This document shows, in pieces, positions 1 through 8,282 of a stretch of 38,382 nt of DNA. Origin of the DNA: Clostridia bacterium (GTDB lineage Bacteria > Bacillota > UBA994 > PWPR01). Both the position numbers and the translations under genes were made by a program. How positions within the stretch are numbered: position 1 is the first letter of the stretch; each line of letters begins with the position of its first letter. The notes under the pieces are model-generated. The model saw only the letters and a program-made list of their open reading frames with translations, was not told the origin of the DNA and did no database searches. The DNA lies in contig PWPR01000188.1 in assembly GCA_003557085.1 (NCBI GenBank), positions 1 through 38,382 on the forward strand, read 5' to 3'.

Positions 1-134
1 AAACCTGTGTCTTCAGACTTTGCTTCCATCTTCTCCATAGGCTCTCCACAACATACTAGCGCTTCTGCTCCTACATGAAGGACTTCTGTAACATTATGAC
101 ATATTTCACAATAATATAAGTCTCTAAGTTTCAT
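1..134 (-). CDS. Desulfoferrodoxin (superoxide reductase), N-terminal part, cut by window edge
   Basis: Only the first 44 codons are in the window; the gene runs off the left edge. The start is the ATG at 134-132, preceded by GGAGGTGT (141-148). The protein begins MKLRDLYYCEICHNV and has CxxC at residues 9-12 and a CC pair near residue 34, the four-cysteine iron site of the desulforedoxin domain of desulfoferrodoxin. Family knowledge: this protein reduces superoxide to peroxide in the cytoplasm of anaerobes, using a second iron centre in a C-terminal domain not visible here. The gene has its own likely promoter. A short stand-alone desulforedoxin cannot be excluded because the C-terminal domain is missing. 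Confidence 0.85.
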   Translation of the reverse strand, partial: MKLRDLYYCEICHNVTEVLHVGAEALVCCGEPMEKMEAKSEDTG

Positions 135-175
135 TAAAAGACACCTCCTAGAATTTGGGCAACGCCCATGTTCTT

Positions 176-204
176 ATTATAACATAGCGAAAATATGTTT
201 TCAT
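176..204 (-). promoter_or_regulatory. Putative promoter of the desulfoferrodoxin gene
   Basis: The minus strand has a perfect -10 TATAAT at 176-181 and only a weak -35 (TGAAAA or ATGAAA, around 198-204). The 5' UTR has a small hairpin, TGGGC-GTT-GCCCA (about 155-167), just upstream of the ribosome binding site. The -10 is the convincing part. Confidence 0.45.
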
Positions 205-237
205 CTTTCTCTTGTTAAAATGTATGTTAAATATCAT

Positions 238-1086
238 CTATTTAGTGAGTTTTTTGTTCTCATCTTTAGCTTTATTTCTAAAACCCATCGAAAGCGCCTC
301 TGTTGGACAGCTACTTACACAACTGCCACATCTTATACACTCTAGGCTTTGACAATCATAGGCAGCATAAATGTTAAACTTACATACCTTTAGACATTTT
401 TGACATGAAATACATTTTTCTTTATTAACTCTTAATTGATAAAATGAAATCTTATTAAATACTGAGTAAATAGCACCTAAAGGGCAGACCCCATAACAAA
501 AGGGTCTATAAATAACTATTGATAAAACGGTTATAATGATCAATAAGAAAAGTTTCCAATAAAAGTTTAATCCAATTAAAGCCCTTAATGGAGCATTCGT
601 TGCTAGTAGCGGAAAACTTGCTCCAAGGGTTCCAGCTGGACAGATATATTGGCAAAAAGTTGGTGAGCTAACGAAAAAAGTTGGTAAAATTAACACAAAT
701 AACGCAAGTATTATATATTTAAGAAACCTTAGATTCCTAAGTCTTTTTGTCCACTCTAACTTTCTCGAAGGGAGTTTATTAAGTAAATCTTGAAACCACC
801 CAAAAGGACATAACCATCCACATATAAATCTTCCTAGTATAACCCCAAATAATGCTAATAAACCTACTACGTAAAATGAAAATTTATATCTAGGGTTGTT
901 TACAACAGCTTGTAAAGAACCAATTGGGCAAGAGGCAATAGCCCCAGGGCAAGAATAGCAATTTAGCCCTGGAACACATATGTTTTTTGATGTGCCTTGA
1001 TATATTCTTCCTTCTACAAAACCTTTTAAGTTTGCATTATAAAGAAGTGTCGTTATAAGTTGAGTAAAGGCTCTTTTTCTATCCAA
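238..1086 (-). CDS. NapH/MauN-like membrane polyferredoxin (4Fe-4S)
   Basis: This 282-residue membrane iron-sulfur protein probably moves electrons across or along the membrane. N-terminal cysteines at 37, 43, 46 and 53 and the CxxxCP motifs at 89-94, 145-150 and 197-202 fit the NapH/RdxA-type membrane ferredoxin family. Several hydrophobic segments lie between residues 70 and 195. The C-terminus has two classic CxxCxxCxxxC clusters (225-235 and 250-260), so two [4Fe-4S] centres are expected. The start is TTG at 1086, overlapping the stop of the upstream small CxxC protein; no in-frame ATG lies nearby, and the sequence from the second residue already resembles the family. It is last in a row with the selenoprotein thioredoxin and the CxxC peptide, suggesting it feeds electrons to an extracytoplasmic thiol system. 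That role is inferred from context. Confidence 0.85.
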   Translation of the reverse strand: MDRKRAFTQLITTLLYNANLKGFVEGRIYQGTSKNICVPGLNCYSCPGAIASCPIGSLQAVVNNPRYKFSFYVVGLLALFGVILGRFICGWLCPFGWFQDLLNKLPSRKLEWTKRLRNLRFLKYIILALFVLILPTFFVSSPTFCQYICPAGTLGASFPLLATNAPLRALIGLNFYWKLFLLIIITVLSIVIYRPFCYGVCPLGAIYSVFNKISFYQLRVNKEKCISCQKCLKVCKFNIYAAYDCQSLECIRCGSCVSSCPTEALSMGFRNKAKDENKKLTK

Positions 1087-1213
1087 TCCCTACACACTCC
1101 AAGCAAATATAAATAGCTTTTGTAAAGAGCTCAACTACTTCATCTCTATACACTCCTAAAACAATAAATATTACTGCAAGAATAAAGACCACATAAGAAA
1201 CAGACTTTTTCAT
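1079..1213 (-). CDS. Small CXXC membrane protein, CD1871A-like (44 aa)
   Basis: This is a 44-codon ORF starting ATG at 1213. It has a Lys-Lys N-terminus, one hydrophobic segment (about residues 6-20), and ends ...KAIYICLECVGIG. The segment YRDEVVELF followed by CLEC and a glycine-rich end matches what I recall of the CD1871A-family CXXC small proteins of Clostridia. These are commonly seen beside TlpA-like redoxins and NapH-like ferredoxins, exactly as here. Its stop overlaps the TTG start of the polyferredoxin gene, implying translational coupling. The function is unknown; CLEC could be a redox-active pair or a metal site in a membrane complex with its neighbours. It is short enough to be missed by default gene calling. 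Confidence 0.8.
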   Translation of the reverse strand: MKKSVSYVVFILAVIFIVLGVYRDEVVELFTKAIYICLECVGIG

Positions 1214-1233
1214 TATTATCTTTCCTAACAATT

Positions 1234-1806
1234 TTAGTTATTTACTAAGTCAAATGCTTTGTCTACAGCCTCTATCAACTCTTCTAAGGAGCTTTTGCCT
1301 ACCTTTTCTAAATCAATCGTTTCTCCATGATTATCAACAAAATAGAGGTATGGCACATATTGAACATTTTCTATAGCAGGAATCATCGATTCATTGACTA
1401 AAATACAAGTTGTATTAAGTCCTGCTTTCTCTTTTTCAGATATACCTCTTTCAAGGTTTCTAATATTATCAGCAAATATTCCGATAATTTCAAAGCTCCT
1501 ATCTTGATATACTTCTTTTAATTCTGCCAGTACAGGCAACTCCTGTATGCATGAAGGTCATCCAGTAGACCATATGAAAACTAAGTTAACTTCAGAATCC
1601 GCAAAAATACTTTGATCTACCGTATCTCCAAACATATCTAAGGATTCAAACTCAGTTAAAGGCCCTCCTAGAATACTAGCTTCTGCAACTTCTCCATTTT
1701 CTGCATCATCATTTTGGCAAGCTACTAAAGTAAATATTGCAATAATGAGTAAGCTAATCAATAGAGTTTTTTTCTTCAGCAATGACTTCAATATTATCCT
1801 CTCCAT
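1234..1806 (-). CDS. TlpA-like thioredoxin lipoprotein containing selenocysteine (UxxC)
   Basis: Two reading-frame halves join in one frame through a single UGA at 1558-1560. The joined protein (190 residues) has a Lys-rich, hydrophobic signal ending in the lipobox LVAC, then a redoxin fold with WSTG-U-PSC-IQELP. TlpA/ResA proteins normally have WxxxCxPC-xxELP here, so UGA sits exactly on the first catalytic cysteine. A hairpin fitting bacterial SECIS follows (see 1531-1547). Downstream the frame continues with intact redoxin features (FEIIGIFAD, and VPYLYFVD as the cis-Pro strand). The ATG at 1806 lies 53 bp inside the RND gene; a TTG at 1791 has a better site (GGAGAGG, 6 nt) and gives MKSLLKKKTLL..., so translation may begin there. 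It probably reduces extracytoplasmic thiols, with the NapH-like protein as electron source (inferred). Confidence 0.88.
1531..1547 (-). promoter_or_regulatory. SECIS-like hairpin for UGA recoding
   Basis: On the minus strand TACAGG-AGTTG-CCTGTA forms a perfect 6-bp stem with a 5-nt loop, extendable by CA/TG across one bulged C. The loop begins 16 nt after the UGA and has G as its second base, agreeing with the usual bacterial SECIS rule as I recall it (G in the first two loop bases, 16-37 nt from the UGA). It lies inside the coding sequence, as bacterial SECIS elements do. Confidence 0.75.
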
Positions 1807-4800
1807 TCTCTCTTTCTAAAATACTATATACGACAGGAACAATTACTAGTGTCAAAACTGTTGCTATCATTAGACCAAACATTAGCGAAATAGCCATTGG
1901 CATGAATAAACTACTGCCAGATAAAAACAATGGTATCATCCCAATAAAAGTGGTTGTAGTACTTAATATGATTGGCCTAAATCTTTTGCCCGATGCCTCT
2001 CGACAAGCAAAATCAATACTCTCGCCATTATCTCTAGCCCTATTAATGTAGTCTATTAAAACAATAGCATTGTTTACAACAATACCCATTAAGCTGACCA
2101 TACCCATCAAAGCAGTAAATGAAAGTGGCTGACGTAATAGAAATAAACCAAAGATTGATCCAATAGCTGATAGAGGTATTGTTAAAAGAATTACAAAAGG
2201 CTGAACAAATGACTTGAACTGGAAAAGCAATATCAAGTAAACTAAAACAATAGCAAACACAGCTTGTGTTCCCATTTCACCGAAGTTCTCTGCAATTCTC
2301 TCCATTTCACCATCATAAGATAGTGTTACACCATTCAGATTCAGACTTGCTACCTCTTTATTAATAGTCCTAGTGATGTGTCTTGCTTGATATCCTGGGA
2401 GCAAATCACTAGTGACCATGATAGTAAAGTCTCTATCATATTTGTTTAAGCCTGGCAAAACTGTCTCTAGTCCTATTTCTGCAACATTTTTAAGGATAGT
2501 TTTATTTCCTGTTAATGAAGATTTTACACCAAAATTCTCTAGTTCTTCAATACTTTTTATGTTTGATCTTACCATTATTTTAAATTCATCACCCATGTAT
2601 TGAAGAGTTGAGGCTTCTCTACCTGAAAGTGCTATGTTAATTTCATTTTGTATTTCATACTTAAGCAAACCCACAAAAGTTGCTCTATTTATATCTGGTA
2701 CTACTCTATATTGATATATCCTTGATGGGAAATCATCATTAACATTATAAGTCCCTTCTATGTTATAGAGTATTTGCTTTAGCTCTTCTGCTACTCTTTC
2801 TAACTCTCCTAAGTCTTCACCTGTCAGTCTTAATTGAATTGGATATCCTACATATTCTGCTAGCTCTAGTCTTTTAACAACTGCTTTTCCACCTATGAGT
2901 GACTTATCAATATCTTGCTGTAGTCTAGCTACAAATGAGCTATAATCATCAAACCCTTCTTTACTTGGGTCTAACTGCATTAATATTTGTGCTGTGCTCG
3001 CTGACTGAGAAAATGTAAATACGGTTGTATAAAACTTTGGCAATCCTCCTCCAATTGCTGTTGTATATTGTGTAACTGCTGGTATATCTTTTATCAATTC
3101 TTCAATTTGATCTGTTACTTGCTTCGTCGTTAAAATATCAATATTGTTTTCTGCTTCAATATCTATAAAGACATAGTCTTTGTCAGCATAAGGGAAGAAC
3201 TGTAAAGAAATGTTAACAACAAGAACTACTGTGACTATTATTAGTCCAAATACTGTTAACACTGATTTTCTCTTATTATTCATTGCTGTATTCAGAAGTT
3301 TAGTGAAGTATTCTTTCAATTTCTTTGATTTATCCACGCCTTCTACGCCAGGTTTGAAGAAAATGTAAGCCATTGTAGGAGTAACTAGAATAGCTGTTAG
3401 ATATGATGCTGTTAAAGCCATAATTATGATTTGAGGCAGAGTTATCATAAACTCTCCAGCAATAGAATCCATTAACAGAAATGGAGAAAAAGCTGCAATT
3501 GTTGTCAAGGTAGAGGTTAAAACTGGGACAGCAACTTCTCTTACTCCCTCAATGCAAGCTTTCAGTTTATCAATATCTTTATCTATATTTAGTTGAATCG
3601 CATCACTAATAACTATCGCATTATCTACTAGCATTCCTAATGCAATTATAAGTGACGCAATAGATATTAAGTGCAACTCTATTGACAATATATTCATTGT
3701 TATAAAGGTGGAAAAAATAGAGAGCGGGATAGCTGTAGAAACTATAATGGCATTTCTGAGGCCCATACCTATGAAAACGACAATTATTACAAAGAGAACT
3801 CCTTGTAATAAGTTTATTGCAAAATCATTAACAGACTTTCTTACATCTGCTGGCTGATCTATTACTTTGTCAATAGTAATACCTGCTGGTAACTGATCAA
3901 TAAACTCATCAATTACTTTGTCTATTTCAGACCCTATTCTCACCACATTGCTTCTTGTCTGAAAATATCCGCTTAATAAAATAGCGTTCTTTCCATTATG
4001 AACTACCCTATACATGTCATCTGCTACTTCAAAGTTAACCTCAGCGATATCTGCCAATCTTAAGACAGCTCCTGTGTCCCTTGACACCATAATCGGTAGA
4101 TTTCTTATATCTTCAATACTAGTTAAGAACCCTACTGTCTTAACATTTATTTTGCCTGATTCATCACCAATATTCCCAGATGGAATTTCTAAATTTTGCC
4201 CTTTGAGCAGTTCTACAATGTTATTAAGCGATAACTCCATTTGGTTTAGCAATCTAAAATCAACTTCTATTTGAACCTGCTTATCTTGTTTTCCTGTTAT
4301 TGAGAATCTAGTTGTTCCAGGAACCTTACTTAGATTCCTTGATAATTGTTCTCCATAAGTGTGCAGTTCTTCATACGAATAACTGTCCCCCGTTAAGGCT
4401 AATATGATTCCAGAAGTGTCCATTATATCTGTATTCACTTCTATTGGTAACACTTCATTTGGAAGATCATTATGAAGATCCGCCATTCTTCTCCTAAGCT
4501 CTACCCAAGCCTTATCAAGATCAGCCCCATGATCCATTCTCAATTGAATCAAAGCAAAGCTATCAAATATGTATGACGATGAATAGCTATATCCATCAAG
4601 CTGTGCAATTTCATCTTCTATCCTTGTAACTACATGTCTTTCAATATCAACAGACTCTGCTCCTGGATATATTGCCGTTATAATTGCAATAGGAGTTGCT
4701 ATATCAGGCATCTCATTTCTTGGCATAATATAGTAGCTAAACATACCTATAACTAGAACTATAATTACCAAAAAGAGTGTTATCTTTCTATATTTAATTA

Positions 4801-4822
4801 CTACTTCAAGTACTTTATTCAT
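1754..4822 (-). CDS. RND-family efflux permease (AcrB/HAE1-like)
   Basis: This is a 1022-residue multidrug-type RND transporter driven by the proton or ion gradient. It has the duplicated RND layout: a TM helix at about 10-30, a large extracytoplasmic loop with the porter-type start (PGAESVDIERHV, 53-64), a TM bundle from about 335, a second loop, and a final TM bundle. The TM4 motif GMLVDNAIVISDAI (about 396-409) has Asp400 where AcrB has its proton-relay Asp pair, with Asn in place of the second Asp. The equivalent second-half region reads LMGIVVNNAIVLIDYIN. Only 6 bp separate it from the adaptor gene. Its 3' end overlaps the selenoprotein gene. Full-length RND pumps are less common in monoderm Firmicutes. 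Substrate unknown. Confidence 0.92.
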   Translation of the reverse strand: MNKVLEVVIKYRKITLFLVIIVLVIGMFSYYIMPRNEMPDIATPIAIITAIYPGAESVDIERHVVTRIEDEIAQLDGYSYSSSYIFDSFALIQLRMDHGADLDKAWVELRRRMADLHNDLPNEVLPIEVNTDIMDTSGIILALTGDSYSYEELHTYGEQLSRNLSKVPGTTRFSITGKQDKQVQIEVDFRLLNQMELSLNNIVELLKGQNLEIPSGNIGDESGKINVKTVGFLTSIEDIRNLPIMVSRDTGAVLRLADIAEVNFEVADDMYRVVHNGKNAILLSGYFQTRSNVVRIGSEIDKVIDEFIDQLPAGITIDKVIDQPADVRKSVNDFAINLLQGVLFVIIVVFIGMGLRNAIIVSTAIPLSIFSTFITMNILSIELHLISIASLIIALGMLVDNAIVISDAIQLNIDKDIDKLKACIEGVREVAVPVLTSTLTTIAAFSPFLLMDSIAGEFMITLPQIIIMALTASYLTAILVTPTMAYIFFKPGVEGVDKSKKLKEYFTKLLNTAMNNKRKSVLTVFGLIIVTVVLVVNISLQFFPYADKDYVFIDIEAENNIDILTTKQVTDQIEELIKDIPAVTQYTTAIGGGLPKFYTTVFTFSQSASTAQILMQLDPSKEGFDDYSSFVARLQQDIDKSLIGGKAVVKRLELAEYVGYPIQLRLTGEDLGELERVAEELKQILYNIEGTYNVNDDFPSRIYQYRVVPDINRATFVGLLKYEIQNEINIALSGREASTLQYMGDEFKIMVRSNIKSIEELENFGVKSSLTGNKTILKNVAEIGLETVLPGLNKYDRDFTIMVTSDLLPGYQARHITRTINKEVASLNLNGVTLSYDGEMERIAENFGEMGTQAVFAIVLVYLILLFQFKSFVQPFVILLTIPLSAIGSIFGLFLLRQPLSFTALMGMVSLMGIVVNNAIVLIDYINRARDNGESIDFACREASGKRFRPIILSTTTTFIGMIPLFLSGSSLFMPMAISLMFGLMIATVLTLVIVPVVYSILERENGEDNIEVIAEEKNSID

Positions 4823-4828
4823 AACAGT

Positions 4829-6016
4829 TTAACTCTCTATGATTTCTATCTTGTCGCCAGGCTTAATAAAATTAGCATTAGATACTATCAAGAGATCTCC
4901 TTCGTTTAAGCCTGTTACACGTGCTGTAATATTTCTTGTTTCAACAACGGAAATATTTTTCCTTACTGCTTTACCTAATTCAGCAACCAAAACATAGCTA
5001 TCTCCAGCAAACATTATACTGTCAAGTGGTATCCAAATACCTTTATCTTCTCCAATAATTATACTTACATTAGAAATTAACCCTAATCTATAATTGCCCT
5101 CTTTAATAGCCACCTTAGCCTCATATGTGCCAGTAGCTTCATCAGGCATTTCTGAGATAGATACTAACTCTCCTGATACTATATCCCCAAGCACATCTAC
5201 TTCTGCTTCCATCCCAGTTTCTACTTTTTGAATATCTTTTTGAGCAATCCCAAATGTTACAACCTGATGATCACTTCTTACAATAACAATTGGATATCCT
5301 GCACCAACAACTTCTCCAGCTTCAAAAGTTGTTGCTGCGACAAATCCTTCAATCGTACTTTTTAGTTCAGTCTCAGATAGAGCTCTTAACTGATACTCGT
5401 AATTAATATTAGCTTGTTCGTAATTTGCTCTTGCTGAAGTGATATCCTCAACTCTTGCGCCTTGCATAGCTTGCAGATACATTTGCTCTGCTTGAGCTAA
5501 ATCACTTTCTAAGAGCTCAACTTCTAATCTAGCACTTCTCAATTGACTTTCTGATAAAGCACCTACCTCAAATAATTGTTCTAATTTATCTAAGTTATCA
5601 ATTGCAAATGCATAAGCATCTTGTGCTTTTTTAAAATTTAGCTCTGCAGTTCTTTTTTCTTCTTTTGTAGCACCAGTCAATGCTTTATCATACTGTGCTT
5701 TAGCAGCATCCATTTGAGATTTTGCCACAGAAACAGCTACCTGAGTATCCCTTTTATCTAAAGTAGCAAGAGTATCACCCACAGAGACTTGGTCCCCTAC
5801 ACGATAATTTAAGCTCGCTAGTGTACCTCCTGTTTTAAAGCTGTATTTAATGAGGTCATCTGAAGAGACAACCCCTATATAATTAAGATGCTGAGAAAAG
5901 TATTCTTCTTGCAACTCTACTACTCTTACAGGTGTTATTTGATTAATGTCAGCTAATCCATCCTGACATCCTACAAAAAGTAGCAAAAATGCTGTAATCA
6001 TCAATATGATCTTCAT
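4829..6016 (-). CDS. RND efflux periplasmic adaptor (membrane fusion protein), lipoprotein
   Basis: This 395-residue adaptor begins with a lipoprotein signal (MKIILMITAFLLLFVGC). A lipoyl/barrel-sandwich half (GTLASLNYRVGDQVSVGDTLATLD, about 64-88 in two stretches) follows, then a long heptad-like helical hairpin rich in Ala/Glu/Gln (about 90-215), the second lipoyl half (EGFVAATTFEAGEVV), and beta-barrel and membrane-proximal domains. This order is that of the HlyD/AcrA family. The Cys after the signal suggests anchoring in the cytoplasmic membrane. The start is ATG, with GAGGGA 6-7 nt upstream. It pairs with the downstream RND permease. A TolC-like protein is encoded 20 kb away. Confidence 0.9.
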   Translation of the reverse strand: MKIILMITAFLLLFVGCQDGLADINQITPVRVVELQEEYFSQHLNYIGVVSSDDLIKYSFKTGGTLASLNYRVGDQVSVGDTLATLDKRDTQVAVSVAKSQMDAAKAQYDKALTGATKEEKRTAELNFKKAQDAYAFAIDNLDKLEQLFEVGALSESQLRSARLEVELLESDLAQAEQMYLQAMQGARVEDITSARANYEQANINYEYQLRALSETELKSTIEGFVAATTFEAGEVVGAGYPIVIVRSDHQVVTFGIAQKDIQKVETGMEAEVDVLGDIVSGELVSISEMPDEATGTYEAKVAIKEGNYRLGLISNVSIIIGEDKGIWIPLDSIMFAGDSYVLVAELGKAVRKNISVVETRNITARVTGLNEGDLLIVSNANFIKPGDKIEIIES

Positions 6017-6037
6017 TTTAATCCCTCGTCTTTTACT

Positions 6038-6865
6038 TTATCTTAAAATCAATTTTAGATAATACTGGGTCAGTATTTTCTCTAAGCCACAGTCTGTTGC
6101 TGTTTTAATAATTTCCTCTTCTTCAGCTAAATAGTTGACCATAAACACATCTTCAGGAAAACACTTATTATTTGCAATAGAAATATAAAGTTTCCTCAAG
6201 TCATTTCTATCTCCACTTAATATCTCTACTCTTTTTATATATAATACGGAGTCTATTTCACAGCAAATCAAGCATTTAAGTCTTTTTTCAATATTAATAC
6301 CAATCCAACGATACTTAGAATCTCTCAAAGAGTCTAATCTCCTACTCCACACTGTGTCACTTTGAATGCTTATCAAATGCGAAATGTCATTATAATCATA
6401 ACTAGTCAAAGAGTATTCACGTGGGGCTCTATTAAACTCTCCCTTCAAAGTAGTCAACTCAGATATCATACTAAAACCAGCCTGCTTATATAGATTATAT
6501 GCTATTTTATTGGATGCTAAAACTTCTAGCCCTATGTCAGACATTCCAGCTAGTTTTAACCTTTTAATCACGTTATCTAAGAGGATTTTTCCATATCCCA
6601 TTTGTCTATGCTCTTTAAGTAGACCAAATGCTGAGATCCATGACCTTTTACCCCTTGTTGAGATTATCGCTAATCCAATTGGGGTATTCTTATAGGTAAT
6701 TACTTGCGAAAATTTATTACTTATCGGCAGTGTTTTTTCGTATTTTTCATAGCTATGAAAATTGTGCTTTGCTGTAAAGTAGTAATCTTCATATACTTTA
6801 TTATAAAGATCTATTTTCGTATTTTCTGCAAGCCTGCTAAATGGAATAAATCCTAATTTTCCCAT
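6038..6865 (-). CDS. GNAT-family N-acetyltransferase, two-domain
   Basis: This is a roughly 275-residue protein. The GNAT domain lies around residues 45-140: a beta-bulge strand (SWISAFGLLKEHR), then the acetyl-CoA loop RQMGYGKILLDNVI, which fits R/QxxGxG/A, and the late motif NKIAYNLYKQAGF. The C-terminal half resembles a second, poorly conserved GNAT-like fold. The start overlaps the stop of the upstream nuclease gene (TGATG at 6865), implying coupled translation; a GTG one codon upstream is an alternative. The stop is 22 bp from the efflux adaptor start, so it may be co-transcribed with the efflux genes. The acceptor substrate cannot be predicted. Confidence 0.75.
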   Translation of the reverse strand: MGKLGFIPFSRLAENTKIDLYNKVYEDYYFTAKHNFHSYEKYEKTLPISNKFSQVITYKNTPIGLAIISTRGKRSWISAFGLLKEHRQMGYGKILLDNVIKRLKLAGMSDIGLEVLASNKIAYNLYKQAGFSMISELTTLKGEFNRAPREYSLTSYDYNDISHLISIQSDTVWSRRLDSLRDSKYRWIGINIEKRLKCLICCEIDSVLYIKRVEILSGDRNDLRKLYISIANNKCFPEDVFMVNYLAEEEEIIKTATDCGLEKILTQYYLKLILR

Positions 6866-7392
6866 CACTCTAAAAGGCCCTTTCTAATATCTTCAAGTTT
6901 TTTGAGTGTTTTTTTACTCATATTAGTCATCAGCGGATCATTTATCTTAATCCTACCTAAATGCTCAGACACCAACTTCTCATCAGTTCTAAGAATATCA
7001 AGCCACAGCTCCCTTGATGATAGCCTCGCCGCTCCTTGACTTAATATATAATCTTGCTGACTTCTATCTGACGTTGCAACTTGAATTTCATAATTATTTT
7101 TCATTTCATGGACTGTTCTTTCAATCAAAGTATCTGCTGTCTCATTCTGGCTGGTGAAAACAACTGTTGTATTCCTGTCATACTGAAAAATACTACCTAA
7201 ACCTTCTGGAACCCTATATGCGTCAAATATGACTAAAAGTTTAACACCTTTATAGCTTGCATAATTTGACAAAATTTCAAGAAGCGTTTCTCTTGCATCT
7301 GTTATATTAATTTTTCTTCTTTTTTCTTTTTTAAATATGCTATAATCGCTAAATATTAAATTATAGCCATCCGCAATTAATATTTTCTGCAT
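6865..7392 (-). CDS. YacP-like NYN-domain nuclease
   Basis: A protein of about 175 residues beginning MQKILIADGYNLIF. The DGYN motif near the N-terminus, KLLVIFDAYRVPEG in the middle and VATSDRSQQDYILSQGA later are the acidic motifs of the YacP/Rae1 NYN (PIN-like) nuclease family. In Bacillus the family member Rae1 cleaves mRNA on the ribosome (family knowledge). The open frame extends 46 codons further upstream, but that part crosses the promoter and terminator region and looks non-coding. The ATG at 7392 fits the family start and sits behind GAGGAAG. A TATAAT lies just upstream. It begins the run through the acetyltransferase and RND efflux genes. Confidence 0.85.
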   Translation of the reverse strand: MQKILIADGYNLIFSDYSIFKKEKRRKINITDARETLLEILSNYASYKGVKLLVIFDAYRVPEGLGSIFQYDRNTTVVFTSQNETADTLIERTVHEMKNNYEIQVATSDRSQQDYILSQGAARLSSRELWLDILRTDEKLVSEHLGRIKINDPLMTNMSKKTLKKLEDIRKGLLE

Positions 7393-7422
7393 TACTATCT
7401 CTTCCTCACTATCCTGTGCTCT

Positions 7423-7428
7423 ATTATA
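7423..7428 (-). promoter_or_regulatory. -10 element upstream of the YacP-like nuclease gene
   Basis: The minus strand reads ATGGTATAATAG, an extended -10 (TGnTATAAT) 31 bp before the ATG. No convincing -35 is present, as is common for extended -10 promoters. It lies just after the terminator of the preceding gene, so the nuclease/efflux run probably starts here. Confidence 0.5.
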
Positions 7429-7452
7429 CCATCTAAGTTTAAAATAAATATG

Positions 7453-7480
7453 AAAAAAAAGGCAAACTATATAGTTTACC
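7453..7480 (-). terminator. Rho-independent terminator after the prenyltransferase-like gene
   Basis: Minus-strand hairpin GGTAAACTA-TA-TAGTTTGCC (9 bp with one wobble) at 7461-7480, then eight T. The stem overlaps the last codon and stop of the prenyltransferase-like gene. Confidence 0.8.
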
Positions 7481-8270
7481 TTAATTTCGAATAAATAATC
7501 ATTGCATCCAAAGTAAATGTTAAATCCCAATAATCTAGGTCTGGGTAAGGGTTGATGTAATTAATATTTCTAAATATATCTCTTTCAATTCTTAGTTTCT
7601 CTTTTTTTAATAAATCATAAGATATTTCTGGAATTAGCCAATACCAATATCTACTAAATAAAGGATAGTGATTTTCATTTTCTTCAATAAGTTCATCTAT
7701 GTTTGAAAGTAAGTGTCTAACTGCAGGAGAGGAGCTTCCCTTTGTTGCATACTCATAAAGATAAAAGGGATAAGAATAATATGATAAGTCTAATTCTAAG
7801 CTAGAATTTTTGACTAATTCTTTAAGTTTATCAGCATAAGTCTCTTTCGAAATAGACTCTTTTCTTATCAGATTGCCAATAATAGCCAACACCCTGTTTC
7901 TTAACAATTTATCATCTTCCCACCATTCTTTATATGGATAATGATAGAAATCAAAAGGTGGCAATAAGGTACCATTGTACTGAATATTATGCTTCACCCA
8001 AAAACTAATATCTTGTATAATAGATCCTTGTACATCACTAAGCATATCAATATAAAATAAAGCGGCCTCTGTAGCAACTGAATTACTACTAGGACAACGT
8101 ACATCATGTTCTAGTCCATGTCCAAAACCACCATCACTATTTTGGTAAGCTCTCAATGCTTTAAGTGCTTGTTGCTTATTTTGATTCTCAAAAAAATGCT
8201 GGTAAACTATTCTCTCTAACAAAGTGCCCTCACTGAATATTCTATTTTTATAACCAGTAAAATCAACCAC
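7476..8270 (-). CDS. Prenyltransferase / terpene cyclase-like alpha-toroid protein
   Basis: 264 residues; starts GTG at 8270. It has ALRAYQNSDGGFGHGLEHD (about 38-56), the QNxDGGFG repeat typical of prenyltransferase-beta/squalene-cyclase alpha/alpha toroids, and is otherwise helical and aromatic-rich with many Tyr/Trp near the C-terminus. No DxDD cyclase motif or zinc-ligand set is evident, so a true terpene cyclase or protein prenyltransferase activity should not be assumed. It follows an acetyltransferase gene with a 12-bp gap and ends in a strong terminator, so the two form a small unit. Substrate unknown. Confidence 0.65.
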   Translation of the reverse strand: MVDFTGYKNRIFSEGTLLERIVYQHFFENQNKQQALKALRAYQNSDGGFGHGLEHDVRCPSSNSVATEAALFYIDMLSDVQGSIIQDISFWVKHNIQYNGTLLPPFDFYHYPYKEWWEDDKLLRNRVLAIIGNLIRKESISKETYADKLKELVKNSSLELDLSYYSYPFYLYEYATKGSSSPAVRHLLSNIDELIEENENHYPLFSRYWYWLIPEISYDLLKKEKLRIERDIFRNINYINPYPDLDYWDLTFTLDAMIIYSKLR

Positions 8271-8282
8271 TTGAATTCTCCT

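Noticed and set aside
1558..1560. TGA in the TlpA-like gene as a nonsense mutation
   Set aside because: It sits on the catalytic Cys position, leaves UxxC, and is followed by a SECIS-like hairpin; recoding explains it better than damage.
7393..7530. 46-codon N-terminal extension of the YacP-like nuclease
   Set aside because: It would run through the preceding terminator and the -10 element; the family start is at 7392.
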